Made by a program: the position numbers and the translations under genes. A stretch of DNA of 64,000 nt, from positions 45,516,264-45,580,263 of the forward strand of contig NC_065923.1 of assembly GCF_024586455.1 (NCBI RefSeq), given 5' to 3'. Positions within the stretch are counted from its first letter, which is position 1. Each line of letters begins with the position of its first letter. The DNA is from Bactrocera neohumeralis (lineage: Eukaryota; Arthropoda; Insecta; Diptera; Tephritidae). Shown piece by piece: positions 22,871 through 36,795 of this stretch. A model generated the notes under the pieces. The model was not told the origin of the DNA, made no database searches, and saw only the letters and a list, made by a program, of their open reading frames with translations.

Positions 22871-24749
22871 CATTTGAATGTGATGTGAATGTGTATTGGT
22901 CGGATGTCAAGTATAACAAAATCCAGAGCCTTAATCGAAGTACTGTTCATTGCGCCCGTAGTCCTCATCATTCAAACCATTGTATTTTTTCAAAGGGTTT
23001 AATACGGCACTTTTTTAAAAGTGTCACCTGCCCATTTATGTGGTTGCTTTTATATTAAAAGCATAGGCGCTATTTATAAAATATGTTCTCACAACAAAAC
23101 ATTTTTCATGATTTCTGTGTAAGAAAATTTTCCATATAAATTTAGCAGAAAAAGAATTCAGCTTTTCTTGCGGCAGTGGTAATAAAAACAAGAAAAACAA
23201 TACCAACTTGACCAAGTGCAAAACATATCTGGAGTTTGTGCCAAATTTTTCCGTGTAATAAAATTTTTTGGTCACATGTTATCGCTTGCACTAGCAGTCG
23301 TAGCCAACTTTTTTACGTTTTGATAAGTGTTAAGCTGTGCTAAATGTATGGCTGCTATTTTTGGCAAGCAATGTATTTGATAGCCACTGGACCTATGCCA
23401 TCCATTGGCCAAAACTTTTTCTGACCCAATTTAATTTATGCTTGAAGCAAAATATTGCTTAACTTAATGAAACCATTAACCTATATGTTGTATGCGGATT
23501 TAATGAAACTTTTGCGTACTTATATTAGAAATATATGTATTTATGTGGACTTATTTTAATGTAATGCAGTTACAGCGGGAAAATCCGACCTAAACGCTTT
23601 CCCTGACACAAACATTAATGGCCAAATTATATGGTAAGCGAAATGTTTTCATTAACATTGACAATAATTCACTTTGACGGTTTCGACAAATTCACAGAAT
23701 ATGTAAATATTTGTCAGTAATATCAGCAACGATGTATATAAATGCTCTCCGTAGCACTGGAAGGAGCAATCGCATTATGCAGAACCACAACGCCCACTTG
23801 ACATTCGGCAAAGACAGCGTTGAAAGCAAACGCAAACACATCAACTCAAATACATAAAGCCATAGATACACAAATTCCTACATATATACACATACACTCA
23901 AAACAAAGATGTTGAAATATATCACTTTAGTGTAGATCTGTATTTCACGATACGTAAACCTACTAATGGCTTGCCTATGACTGATATACAAGTATATACA
24001 TATTTCGCACGTATATACATATATAAGCAAATAAGCTTAAGCATCCAGCCACAGTTTAATTCCATAAATCTATTTATAAATATAGCAGAGAGTATATACG
24101 AGATGTGTTCAATAAACACTCAGGCCTCACAACTTGACGTTGTCAAGAACGGAAGAGCGAACGAATTCCTAGTTTTGTTTACCGAATGTGGAAACGGGCG
24201 TGCATGCGGATTTTAGAAAATCAGATTTCGGTTGCTTATTCGAAACTTGTTTTCGAAAAGGATATTATGCAGTCAAATCGATGAGCACTTGAATATTGTT
24301 TGTGGTGACTCTCTTTCTTCTTGTGGTGACCGGAAAACTTACTATAAGGAATTTCAAAGTGATAGCTTGCCGATTTCCAAGATGTTCCGAAATCGGCTAC
24401 TATGAAAGATAACGTGACATAAGTAAAAGAGTATGAAATAGGAAGTGTCTCCTGTAGCTTGGATCAATTTTGTGAATTCTTACCATAGCGTCTATCAAAA
24501 GCGCATGAGATTTGGTGGTATGGTTCTTAGTAGGTAAAAAAATACATGAAACGTAAGCTGCATGAAATATTGGGATATGATAAAGATGACGGCACGATGG
24601 TGACTCGTTTTTTACCTCGAACAATAAGTGCTACCATATGACTACTGCCTCGGAGTTTTTGACGTCATTTAAACGCAATATAAATGAGGTTAGATCTCCG
24701 AAAGTACAGCCCTTGGCCGGATAAAATCCGGGTAAATTCCGGTAACGCA
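22871..24749. other. Intron 1 sequence, no gene seen
   Basis: AT-rich sequence with microsatellite-like TATG/CATA runs near 23880-24030. No coding exon recognised. Confidence 0.45.
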
Positions 24750-25055
24750 AAACCGGCTATTGTGGGAATTGAAAGACACTTGCGCAGCTTCGTTCTGGTT
24801 GAACTCCTACTTATCTAGAATCGACCTTGACATATCAAACATATTTACAGCGTGCAACGAGTCTCCGCATAACACTAACCACCTCTTTGCATGCGCTGCT
24901 AACCCTACACATCTGACACCTCTCTCTCTATAGTCCGACCCCATCGAAACAGCAAGTTTCCTGGGCCTACCGTTGGATAAGCTCGATGACAACTTATCTA
25001 ATCCTTACCGTCCTAACGGAGACCAGGTAACCGTTACAACAACAACAAGCCAGTT
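24750..25055 (+). pseudogene. LINE 3' end (jockey-like C-terminus)
   Basis: The plus strand reads IFTACNESPHNTNHLFACAA then NPTHLTPLSL, a stop, SDPIETASFLGLPLDKLDDN, ending at an ACAACAACAACAAG tail near 25036-25049. The C..SPH.TNHLF.C pattern, the LTPLSLWS.P.ETA.FLGLP block and the LDDNL end are the usual C-terminus of a jockey-type LINE abundant in fly genomes. The upstream LRS..L.SYLSRI remnant is frameshifted. It is 5'-truncated and dead. Confidence 0.75.
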
Positions 25056-26337
25056 AAAGTAGTCCAATAGGTTTACTCTGCAGATCTTCAGGAAGGGTTA
25101 AAGTAGCATCAATGGTTATCGAATTAAACGCCCTTCTTCCAAATTTTTTGTTTTTGTCTTTTCTAAACAAAGTATTTCCCGGACCGCCCGCGTTTGGTAC
25201 AGTCATGAAAATTTTGATAACTGGTTCTGATTCAACGATCCAAATTTCAAAAGTATCCAAACATGGAAGTAGTCAAATAAGCACTGAAGCACCTTAAGCT
25301 CTAAGCTCTAAGAAGTAAGTGAATATGGGAATTTGAATTTCGGAAAAATGGTGTGCCAGCAAGGAACAACAGCGATACTCACTCGCGCAATAAGAAAGTT
25401 CTCCTCTAAGCGTTGAACGATTTGCCTGAAATCATATGCACTTATTATAAGGTTATATACATATATGTGTGTGTGCATAACTTCTATTATATTTAGAATA
25501 ACAAACTTTATAGCTGTTCAGTCTTCAAATTATATAGGTACATGTGGCAGATGAAGGCATACTTGTTTGCGCTTGTGCTGCATAAATTATAGTATTCGCA
25601 TAATTCCTGTTTCACTCAATCGCGACCTCAACTCAGGTCCAACACCACAACTGCAGCACTCAATATACATACGCACATGTACATATATAGTTATATGCAG
25701 ATATGTTCACTTGTATGGACTATGGTAGTCAAAATCAGATTGAATGGAAGTACGCGCGCGTTCATTTGCATAAAGTACACTTCAGTACACACTTCTGTAC
25801 GTATTTATCTACCATGCAAGTAATGTGAATATGTACAAAGCGAGTGCTTGCACATACATACAATAAGTACGTTGTGTAAGTGCACTTAAGTATGGGTACT
25901 ATCAAAACATGCAAAACAAAACTTATTCTTGCTAACATACACACATCCGCACTTATAATTTTGTGCATATGTCACGCAGTGAAGTGATTTCAGTTTCGAT
26001 CCCAGCTCGTGCTCACCAACCCAACTATACATACTATACCAAATATGCACATATATTACAGACATATATGTATAAATAAATATGTAGTGTGTATATATAT
26101 ACACACAAAAGAAAACGTGCTTTCTCACATTTTAACTCTGTTGCCCCAACTAATGCATGTGTGGGGCAAACAGTAAAGATTTTCAATCGAACAAACAATC
26201 TTCGACGTCAATTTAACCCCATTCTCTCTTCCCCTCTCCGTCTCTCCGTTTGCATGATACCAGATTTTGCTTTATAAATTACTTGCACGGCTGTTTTGTT
26301 TTATTGTTTACGTCAAGCGACTTTGTGTGTGTGTGCA
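25056..26337. other. Intron 1 sequence with TATG/CACA simple repeats
   Basis: No gene seen. Short open frames at 25054-25297 overlap on both strands. Purine/pyrimidine alternating microsatellite tracts occur near 25445-25475 and 26040-26110. Confidence 0.45.
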
Positions 26338-26719
26338 CTAGAGCGGGTTGATTTACAGGGAGCCAAAAAAAAAATGGAAAAATCACGTATGCGGGAAAAG
26401 TTTTACGGATCATGCTGCACAACTTTGATTAAGAGACTAAAGGTCTAAAACCGGTTACGAGCCAGCGATTTTCAAGCTGAAGATTTTTAGGGAAAAATTT
26501 GTTTGCCAGCTCTTGAGATATCCATATGTAATTTAATCGTCGATCAGATCGTACAACTATATCACATACCTCCCATACAACCATTTATACAGATTTTTTA
26601 AGCTTCGCCTTAAAAATCGCGGTTTCAGACCGGTAGTCTCTTATCCAAAGTTGTTCAGAATGAGTCATAGAAGATTTCCCGCATATGCTATTCTATAGAA
26701 AAAAATCGACCCACTCTAG
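26338..26719. mobile_element. Fold-back MITE with long imperfect terminal inverted repeats
   Basis: The left end CTAGAGCGGGTTGATTT and the right end AATCGACCCACTCTAG are inverted copies. Similarity continues far inward: TATGCGGGAAA, CAACTTTG, AAGAGACTA, GGTCTAAAACCG and GCGATTTT on the left arm have counterparts in inverted order on the right arm. The arms are roughly 26338-26482 and 26585-26719, with a short centre. No protein is encoded. The arms could fold into a long hairpin. Confidence 0.8.
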
Positions 26720-26924
26720 TATCCACGTACGTGAGTAAGTAAAAGCAAAGCCAATAGGTGCTCCGTGACGTATGAGTGATTTTTTTACATAGCAAAAAGC
26801 ACAATGAAATGAACAGTTTAGCTTGGAAGATACTTATTGGCACTTTGCATTTGTTCGGAAGCAATGAGAATTATGTAAGTTTTAAAGAGTTTATGCACTA
26901 ACTAATTGGTAAATTTATTAGAAA
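26720..26924. other. Intron 1 spacer
   Basis: Short AT-rich sequence between two repeats; nothing recognised. Confidence 0.4.
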
Positions 26925-27675
26925 AGTTCGGGTGTCACCGAACATTTTATACTCTCGCATGATAAAGTGACAATCGAGATTTCATTATACGTCATTTACA
27001 TATTTTTCAAATACCGTATTTTTTTAAAGTTTTATTCCGCTATCATCATTGGTTCCTAATTACTTGGAAATAAGGCTATTATATACCTAATGGATGAACT
27101 TCCTTCTGCAATTCCTTCCGTTTTAGTATTTCTGACGTTTTTTGTTAGTCGGTTAACGCATTTTTATTGATTTTCAACATAACCTTTGTATGGGAGGTGG
27201 GCGTGGTTATTATCCGATTTCTTCCATTTTTGAACTGTATATGGAAATGCCTAAAGGAAACGACTATGTAGAGTTTGGTTGGCATAGCTATAGTAGTTTC
27301 CGAGATATGTACAAAAAACTTAGTAGGGGCGGGGTCACGCCCACTTTTCCAAAAAAATACGTCCAAATATGCCCCTCCCTAATGCGATCCTTTGTACCAA
27401 ATTTCACTTTAATATCTTTATTTATGGCTTAGTTATGACACTTTATATGTTTTCGGTTTCCGCCATTTTGTGGGCGTGGCAGTCGGCCGAATCTTCGAAC
27501 TTAAAAAATACGTTATTGGTTTCATCAATATTTATTTTTACTCAAGTTACAGCTTGCAACAGTAAATCCCCAACTCTACTCGTCACCCTGATCACTTTGG
27601 TATATATAACCCTATATCTGACTCTTTTATTTTAGGACTTACAAACAACCGTTATTAAAACTATAATACTCTCCT
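26925..27675 (+). repeat. Dispersed repeat starting AGTTCGGGTG..CACCGAACA
   Basis: Begins near 26927 with TTCGGGTGTCACCGAACATT, a small imperfect hairpin, then TTTATACTCTCGCA. It contains GTGGGCGTGG units (near 27197 and 27470), a TACTCAAGTTACAGCTTGCA block (27540), and the end block ATATATAACCCTATATCTGA to ACTATAATACTCTCC (27602-27673). Related pieces occur at 45950-47265, 59440-60115 and probably 520-620. It has no transposase; open frames inside are short. The class is unknown to me. Confidence 0.6.
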
Positions 27676-27829
27676 TAAAATTTAAAAATAATAATAGTAT
27701 TACTACTTATTGAAATTATATAAAAACGTGTACAAGAAACGTTCAGTTTTCACAAATAGGGATATGTTTTTATTTAATTTATTTCTAAACGCAATATAAT
27801 CTAGAATGAAAAATATTTAATTATTCGAC
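27676..27829. other. Intron 1 spacer
   Basis: AT-rich, nothing recognised. Confidence 0.4.
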
Positions 27830-28280
27830 AATATTTATTTTGACGCCTTCAAAGTAATCCCCACCAGATGTAATACATTTATACCAACAATTTTTCCAGT
27901 CCTCGCCTCGAAACACTTTTTATAAGCACTTTTTGGGATGGGCTCCTTCGACGAATTTTGTTTTATATCCTCTATGCTATCCTTCGAATAAAACCGGGTC
28001 CCATGGAGTGGCAATTTCCGTTTGGGGAAGAAGAAAAATTCACACGGAGACAAATCTGATGAATACGGCGGTTTATCGATGGTATTCATTGCGTTTCGGC
28101 TTTAAATTCGGTCACAATCATACCCTTTTTGAAAAAATTAAACTTTATCGGGACGAGTCAAACGCGTTTCATACCCAAAATATCCACCAAAATCATTCAC
28201 TATATTCTTAACTTTTTTCAGATTTTCATCAGTTGAAGATGCAATTAACAATTTCCTGGTGCTTTTTTGCCACAATGTAT
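27830..28280 (-). pseudogene. mariner relic with several internal deletions
   Basis: On the minus strand, about 28230-28180 gives STDENLKKVKNI, then ILVDILGMKRV and LVPIKFNFFKKG (helix-turn-helix region near 28180-28125). After a few residues it jumps to INKPPYSSDLSPCEFFFF (the third catalytic residue block, here Glu instead of Asp: SPCEF) and KLPLHGTRF, SIEDIKQNSS, SAYKKCFE. In the next frame it ends GDYFEGVKINIVE near 27830. The whole first and second Asp region is deleted, leaving about 0.45 kb of a 1.0 kb gene. Confidence 0.82.
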
Positions 28281-29570
28281 TAAGTTTGCCACGAAATTCG
28301 TAACAACCAGAAATAAACGTAGGTATATATCCATACCCTTTATAAGTTATAAACGTGACGAACTGAGTCGATATACTATATATATATACGCAGTCTATAT
28401 AATTGACAAATCAGTCAGTAAGAAATCTAATTATATAGCAACTTTTATATAGATATGACTATTTAGATAAAATATACCACCTCATAAGAAATCTAAAACT
28501 TTTCTGGAATCGAAATTTTTACCATACAAATCTTTCATCATAGACAAGTTTAAGACTACTGGTGTTGGCTCCAACTTTAAGGTGAATGCATAACAACTTC
28601 TCAACTTAGCTTCCGAAACCTTTGACCAACATACAACATATTTCATTGATGAATTGAATGATAATTTTCCACCTTGACACTTCGGTATCAGAGCTACTTA
28701 TTCCATATATGTATCAACAATTAAGAGTATCCAAAAATATGTGCTGCACCAATAGGTTACAGTTACCAAAAGTCTTCTAAATCCTTGACCTGAATGCTTC
28801 TAAATATTGCATTTGGCAATATAGCTAGTTCGTACTAAAGAATATAAGAAAATGGTACACAAGTTGCTGCCTCTTCCGCTCAAAGAAATATTGCTATCGA
28901 CATAAATAGCACACTTGATTCTCGATGACAGTTCGCAGCAGCCGTCAAGTTGCAACTTCAATTTTTCAATCATACTTGAAATGGAATAACAATTTGTGCT
29001 CAAAGACACTCAGCTCTGGCGAAGATGTGAGGCGCAACTACAAGAGCATGACCGTAGCTGTGGTGGTAAATCGCATGGGGTTAAGGTACATTAGCAAGCA
29101 GGCAATTGACATTATCGATATTGCCGTAGATTAAAGCTGAATTGCGACATAGTTTATGGTTGCGCACAAGTTGAGCGCAGAAAACTGAGGTGGAAGTGGA
29201 AATGGGGTGAAATACTAAAATATGATTAACAGGGGAATGATATCTGAACAGTATTAAGATGGCTATTTCAAATGGCAAGCATTAGAAAGTCAAATTATTG
29301 GACTTTGCAGTTATGATCAGAACTGAAGAGAAACTAAAAAATATAACTGATTTTTTATTTTTTCGAAGTATAGTATGTCTGCTATTTCGTATATGGTGTA
29401 AAGCGCCTGAGTTATAGTTCTTGGATTATTGTAACAGGATGTAGTAATGACTATGTGTACTAACCTCCGTATACGAGAAAATACCGATAACAAGTTTACT
29501 CTTTTGATAAGCACAGCTTAAAGACGTCTATTTAAATTCGAAAGCGGAAGCATTGGTAGATTTGAACTAC
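28281..29570. other. Intron 1 sequence, no gene seen
   Basis: Low-copy-looking sequence with a modestly GC-richer part at 28860-29170. Frames at 28925-29134 and 28800-29009 overlap on opposite strands and carry no known motif. Confidence 0.4.
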
Positions 29571-29900
29571 TTAAGGGGTTAATTGGGTTGGAAAATTTCA
29601 AAAAATCAATTTTTTTTGTCCTATTAAATAGTGCAATATGTTTAAAATATTCTCCTAAAATTTTAAATCGATCCGAGTAAAATTCTAAAATATACACCCT
29701 TCGGAAGCTCCGCCCATCAGGTCACGTCGGTTTAGCGCACCAATTTTAAACTCCTTTTTTCTCAAAACTCCATCTTTGAAATCGGTGGACACGATTTCTA
29801 GAAAATGTTTAAGCCGATTTAATTCAAATTGTGTACACGTCTCTAAATTAGCATTATCTAGTTATAGACCCCAGTACCTATAGTTAAATTTTAACAGAAA
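29571..29900 (+). mobile_element. TTAA-type MITE, left part of a diverged copy
   Basis: Starts TTAAGGGGTTAATTGGG at 29571. Its AATATTCTCCTAAAATTTTA and GATCCGAGTAA blocks (near 29647-29680) match the element at 15313 (near 15387-15420). The motif TAAACTCCTTTTTTCTC lies 176 bp inside, equivalent to TAAACGCGTTTTTCTC of the others. I could not place the right end. Confidence 0.5.
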
Positions 29901-32900
29901 ATATCGTTCAATGTGTGAGATATATAATTGAAACTCAGAGGAAATCCTTTCCTTTTAGCAGTATGTATGTATGTCTAATATGGGTTGAATTGGATATACT
30001 ATAGTTAAATGACAAAATTTGGGCTCCTCGATTTTATTCCGGTAATTATAAAGTCAAAGATGAGCCACACTCTGAATAATCAATTGTCGAAATTATCAAG
30101 AAAACAATGAAACTCATCGAGTCCAACCGTCATGTAAGCGTTGTTTTAATTACCCATGGATCAACCATTGTACAAAAAACCATGGAACCATTTAAATAAG
30201 GCTGCATACAAAAGAAGTTCGATTTATGGATGCCACGAACGTTGATGTTACAATAGACGAGAAAAGCGGTACGAAGTTTGAAGCGATACTCGCTCATGGG
30301 AGAAGCGATGCTATAGGCTGTCAGAGGGAAAGCGAACAAGCGAGGCGAACTGCTGCATTGATTTTTTGAGATGAAGTGTTCTAAATTGCGAAAGTTGTGA
30401 TCTGGAATACATATATCCAATTAAAGAGCAAAGGAATGTAAACAGAGAATTTAGCATATTAAGCATATTATATTTAGAACTAGGCCAATATTCAGATACA
30501 TTTTATAACTACGCAAGAATGAACATTGCACTATATCCCTAAGTTCACCAGATCTTCAAAAGAATTGAAAAAATTTAATTAAGAAGCCTACTTCTGGTGA
30601 TTTGTGACAAATAACAAAAAATGCAAAACAGTAAAGTAAATATGGTATTTTGAAGTGCGCTTCAAATTTACAATAAATTATTGAACAAAATCAGAATCAA
30701 ACCAGCACCTTTAAGATTTTAATGAGAACTTAAGGAAACATATCGTAGGTTTCAACAATTCAGTTATATTATATAGTATTATTTGAATATATCTACTACA
30801 ACCTTTTATATATGAGAGATGTTTCTTTAGCATGACACATTCCTCTACAATGTGCGGAAGTAGTCTGAGGTCTTTTCGTGCAAGTATGTGGTGCGCATGT
30901 ATAGAGAAATGAATATGTAAGGGCATTGCGGATGTCCTTTTGTAGCACGCGATCGCGTAATCCAGTAATGGTAAATTTGTGCTACTTTATTTTTCTCCGT
31001 ATGGCCGCCACATCGCTTTTATAGGCCTTATTTTGATTACGATGAGGCCTTTAAGAGGCCTGCATTGGCAGTGTCACTGACAATTACTGCCCTGCCAAAG
31101 GAAGCAAAGAGCAAACAACAGGGCAACAGCATGTGACACATTTTACAAGTATTTCCTTTTTTGGCACTCAAGAAGAACGCCAGATACACAGGTCAACACA
31201 AAAATATATAATAAGAAAGAGAAGTAAAGAAAAAAGGCTGTGTTGTCGTGCAAACATGCAAATGTATGATTTAATTGCGTGTACTTCCACTGCAGTAGAG
31301 CTACTTCTTGTTTTTTTTTGTGCTCATTGCCACTACCGCTGAAGCTCAGCGGCACTTTCTTAAATCTACTGAGCAGCACTGGTTATATAATTTTCGTGTA
31401 TGATTGAGTAAAATAATTTTTTTTAATTATGATTTCATTAATAAATCATTATACAAACATTAATATTTTAAAAAGCTTCTTCAACCATATTTCGAAATAG
31501 CAAATAAGCGTACTCGTGTCTATAAAATATAAATAATCAAAATCCCCACCATAAAATCTCACCTCTGCTCTGCTGCAGCCCTCATAAATTTTCAGGCATT
31601 TAAATATTTATTTTTAGTATCGAAAGGAGACAAAAAAATTTAAATATGAAAATTTATTACTTTCGCGAACCACAATTTCAGCCGCAAGCAATTCTCGCAG
31701 TTTTATCGTTCAATATCGTCCAATGTGCCGCCGCTTGATTCCGTCTCTCGCTTTGCCAGCTAACGGCTTAATAAGGTTCATACCGTAACTCATTCAAGCA
31801 TGAAATTGCCGACCATTGCAGAAAAGTATTTATAAGACTACATGCGTACACATACATATAAAACCGTATTTATATTTCATAAATTGCTCTGCAGGACCAG
31901 CCAAGCAACTGCAAACGCAAGCTAGCCGCATGTCCCAACACACACACATACCTATACATATATGTATGTATGAGTCCACTTTGGGTCATGTGACTTTTAC
32001 ACACGCACGTCCCTTGCCACGGTGTATGCGCTAATAATGCGACAAAAGCCAGGTCAAAAGAGCTAAACTGAAAACGCATTAACTTCACTCAAAGGATTGC
32101 TGAGTTCGGTGGGGGGCAAAATGAGCATAAATAAAATAAACAATAAAAATAAAAAATAAATCAGTATTAAAATGCTGATTGCAGTGCAAGACACAAAGCC
32201 AGTTATTAACAATGTAAGCATTTATACCAAATAAATATGTGTGGCTGTGTGCGTGACCGTAATTGCAACGTCACTCTTGGCAATTCAGTTTTTAGAGGCA
32301 AAAAAATTCTTGGAAACTCACTCAGTTTTGACACAAAGTATGCTAATAAATTTTCGTGCTACGCTAATTCATGGTTAGTGTTGATTAATGGGCACTCGAC
32401 AATTTTAATGTCAAATTTGGTACTAAGTGTTCACGCAATAGTGCACTCCATTCAAATTATAATATATATAACCCTGATGAAAACACTGAAATCAATGGAT
32501 ACACATGTTCTTTTGTAAATCTGAACCATACAATTACTAGTAATTACAACTTTTTCTAATAATATTATTCGAATTTCTAATACATGGAACCAAGAAAATT
32601 AACTTAAAGAAATTTTTGAAAGTGTCAACTAAAAAATCCGAGGTTATAATACACTTCACATATACAACCAATTTCTTACAAGACCTTACTTTCGATAGGT
32701 CAATTTCAAAACCTGAGGCACCAGGTCACGTATATATAGACAAACGACTCAGTTTCATGGCAAACAAACTGTAACAATATTAAAATTATAAGTGTATATT
32801 CTTAACTTAAAACTACACAGTAAAATTGTTGAGGAAACAGATTAAATATTTTTCGATTTACACGCGGTCTTAAGCGGAACTAAAACACAACAGGGTCCTC

Positions 32901-33239
32901 TACTTCTGCAGTGATTCCTGCCTTCTCTATGGCTGACGACGATACTGTCCCTACAATAAACTACGGTCGAAAAAAATCAAAAGTTCATGAAGTGGCGATG
33001 TTTAAACAAAAAGTTGAACAGAACCTAAAATATTTTTTCGCCCACCCAAAATTTAATTATATACAGACTATTATAAATTGCAAAAAATTTAATAAAGAGT
33101 CCTTATAATAGTTTGTGTGAAAAACAATTGTTGACTGTGACATTGGTGAAACTACCTTAGACAAAAGCCACGTTTGTCGGTGGTAAAAATTGTTCTCAGA
33201 GGGTCGAATAAACGTGTTCTTTTCTTTTGCTTTTGCACC
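29901..33239. other. Intron 1 sequence, no gene seen
   Basis: Contains TATG microsatellite tracts (near 29963 and 31950-31970) and unsupported short frames (30130-30420 minus; 31133-31379 both strands; 32911-33108 plus). No family recognised. Confidence 0.4.
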
Positions 33240-33480
33240 AGTTCGTTACTTACACGCGAATATATGCACAACAGATTACTGGTGCTGCAACTGCCGTATT
33301 CCCTAGACCTAGCAGCCTGTGACTTTTCTTGTTCCCAAAATTTAAGAGGCCCAAGAGGCTACGCTATGATTGAGAAAATGAAAACTGCATCAAAGGAGGA
33401 ACCGACAAGATCACAAGAATGACTTTTTAAGTACTTTGGGGATTGAAAAAACGCTAACGCTATTTGGGGGGACAACTTAG
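33240..33480 (+). pseudogene. mariner transposase C-terminal relic
   Basis: The plus strand reads LLTREYMHNRLLVLQLPYSL then DLAACDFSCSQNLRGPRGYA and IEKMKTASKEE, followed after frameshifts by an FEDWKKR-like remnant and GDNLDI. This corresponds to LPQPPYSPDLAPCDFFLFPKLK..RG.R..TIEEIK of mariners, including the third catalytic Asp. The upstream two thirds are not recognisable. Confidence 0.68.
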
Positions 33481-36400
33481 ATATTCATGAACATATAAAC
33501 ACTTTCTTAAGAAATACAAAACGCGATACCTTTTTAACAAACCTCTAATCACTGCAGCAAATTTGAAAAATGCTATTTCGGGGAAAAACGTCTTTAAAAC
33601 TAAACCGTTGAAGCTGATCGAACAAAACTGTTACAGTTTATAATCCTGAAGCTAACAAAATATTTAGAAATCCTTTAAAATTTGTATTTTGGTATTTCAA
33701 ACGATATAGACTCTCAAAATATTTATGAAAAACAATAATAGATTTTGTTTCAGTTTTCACGCTTTGTGTGTGCCTTAAACAATTTTAATTCATTTCAAAT
33801 TAGTGGCAAGTTAAAATATTTTTTTGAAGCAGCATTTGAATATCAACACCGAAATACCCAAAAAATGAAAAATAATACCTAGCTAAAACTATTTTCTTCA
33901 AATCGTCTCAGTGTGAAATAAACTAATCAGTCTAATTTGTTTTATAAATATATACATTCCCGACGAATATAAAATTATTTTTTTTTACATTTATTTATTG
34001 GGTGCATCATAGCTACATAAATTGTTGAAATGACATGTAAAAAAATTTTCCGTATTTTGGTCTAAAATAAAAGTTTCAAACAGATTATCAATACGTAGGA
34101 AAGTCGCTTTCGCACTATGGAAGCGTTTGTTTGTTTTTTTTTTTTTTAAATTTGACAAAATGGCGGCGGTTTAAAAAAAAAGTATCGAATTCTGACCTTC
34201 TTTTCGACAATTTATCGTAGAAAAAAATAGAAAGATTTGAAAAACAAAAATTAAAGCTTCCATAGCGCGATAGCGAGTGACGTTAAAAGTGTTCTATTAA
34301 AATTAGATTTAGATATCTTCAAAACTCTTTCGTTGAGATGGAAACCATTTTTAATCATTCTGAGAAAAAAACGTTTAAAGATTGGAGTTGCAGTGTTCCC
34401 CACTCTATTTTGTTTCCTTTCCGCAAGAAACACTGTAGCAACCGCAATAATTTGGTTTTCGATTTGAGAGGATGATAAGAGACTATCCGATAATGTAAAA
34501 ATTGATTTCTCGAGAGTTTCAGACTGATACGATCCCTTAAGACTATTTCAAGAATAAAGAGTGTGGGAAATGTTTCGATATTTTCAAAACACTAGTCCAT
34601 TAGTACTTGACTATTCCAATACGATGTAACAGAACAAAATCATTTTCGGAAGACAACCTATTGTCACCGCGAATAAAGGCCAGACCACGCCTTTACAATG
34701 TGACAACTTTATGCACCATTTGCAGCCGACAATCATACATTTCGTGGTATGACCGCTAGATTGAAGGAATGACGTTATGAGCTAGTTCCCCACTCACAAT
34801 GTTCGCCAGATGCCTGTTTTATAGGCATTTCACTCATCGAAATATTAAACAACTGTTTCAACAAATGAATTCCTTTTAGTCTACACGAAATGGAAGGATA
34901 AAAATGCATTTCATTAGAAACCGTTATTTTCTTGTTAATACGATGATACGTGTCAATTATGTATTACGAATACTGGCTTTCCCACAAGGGTAGCAATTTC
35001 CAAAAAAATTTTACGCAAGCCGAAAATTCAAAAACAATCCAGAGGCAGCTGAGAAAAACCGATTGAGTGGATTCACGCGGCCTACTAATGATAAAATGTC
35101 TTAAAACAGCTGGACAGAAAATAAACAATCCAATCAAGAACTACTGTAGCAGAGGTATTTTGGAGCGTTGATTTCAAACTTAATTACGCAAATAGTTAAA
35201 TAAGTCTGAAGCGCGTGTTTTATGTACATAAATTCAGCAGTGAGGCTAAAAAATATAAATTAATGGACACATTTACAATGTTAATGATGTAAAACACAAA
35301 CCATTGTCAAGTTAATTAGAAGCCTTTATTTACATAATCACTATATGTGTATTTCACCATTGCGAATCATTAATTAATACAAATTATTATACAAAAACTG
35401 TATGCGAAATGTCAAAACATCAGAAAGAGCAATAACAATTAAGCACTAGAAACAAAAATTTATTTCATTGTTAACAGCGTGACTTTTCCGCCATTTTGTA
35501 TTATTTAAGGTGACACTTTTATAATAAATACATAGCAGATTTATGCGGTTATATGGCACATGTTTTGCTAAATGTTTGCTAGTGGGGAGGATAAGAAACA
35601 GAGAAAGTAATTAATTTCCAAAAACTTGCGTAAAATTTATGGTTAGCAATTTTCATTAGAATTAAATTTGTATTGAAAATGTTGCAAACTTATATTTACA
35701 GTTAAATTTAAAGTATTTGAAAAATGTGCTTTAAAATTTTCCGCCAATTTGAGTACTCTCATCCGATAAATAAGCATGTAAGATTTAAACATTCAAAAAG
35801 AAACCAAATCCTTCAAAAGGCGGTCTACTGATTCTCTAATCATTATATTCGATAGCGATAATCCAAATTATATTAATCTATTTATCCACATTTCATTTAC
35901 AATTCCGCATAATAAATATCATATCAAGACTACCATTATCGCTTTTAATGACGTCATCATTTACTGTGCACTTTTTATTTCTTACTAACACTTTATAAAG
36001 TTGTTAGCTTAATTGATAGTTGTAAAAGTGTTCTAATATGACAACTGCTGCAGTACTTGTTTATTACCAACAACAAATAAATAGTCACAACCCAAGAACA
36101 AAAGCAAAGGAATGCCATAGCTATAATGAAACGCGACTATAATAAAAATAACTGCGTTAGAAATGCTTTTAGCGCTGGCACTGACTGCCACCATGCCGGC
36201 ATTATGTCGGCAGTATGTGGCATTATGTATCAGCATGGAATATATTCATATTCACATCACAAAGTTTTGATATATCTACTGTAAATGAATGTTAGAAACA
36301 TCAGTAAGAAGAAGAGCAGTGAGTTCTGTAACCGAATGTACAGAACGTCAACGAGAAAAAGGGTGGTGAGCAATCAACAACCGACGCCGCGACACGTATA

Positions 36401-36795
36401 CCACGATATAATCTAAGATTTTTCCGTTTCTTTTAAATCAATTTATAATAAAATGAAATATGTATTAACTTTAATTTAACAATCATACACTGAAACAAAC
36501 ATTATTAGAGAATATACAGCTTAATAATCCTGACAAATGCGTTTTTTTCTTTAATGTACGGCCAGAGACGATACGTTAAGCTTAAGTATCTCCCTAACAC
36601 TACGAAACGAACTCAATATTGCAGATACTTTACTTCAATAAGGACTGAACCATGTGTAAAAATTCACGCAAATGAGGAAAGTTTTCTGATTGTCATTTAC
36701 TTTGAAGTGGCCAGAAACGATTATTTTACATATGGCACAAACAGCTCACGACTTATGGTCTTAGTTCAACTATCCTCTGGGTCGCCAAAAAACGT
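33481..36795. other. Intron 1 sequence, no gene seen
   Basis: AT-rich with homopolymer tracts (T-run at 34135-34146). An open frame at 36554-36799 precedes the RTE copy but has no recognisable motif. Confidence 0.4.

Noticed and set aside
30130..30420. 96-codon minus-strand frame
   Set aside because: No recognisable motif and no splice context; could be a degraded element but not supportable.
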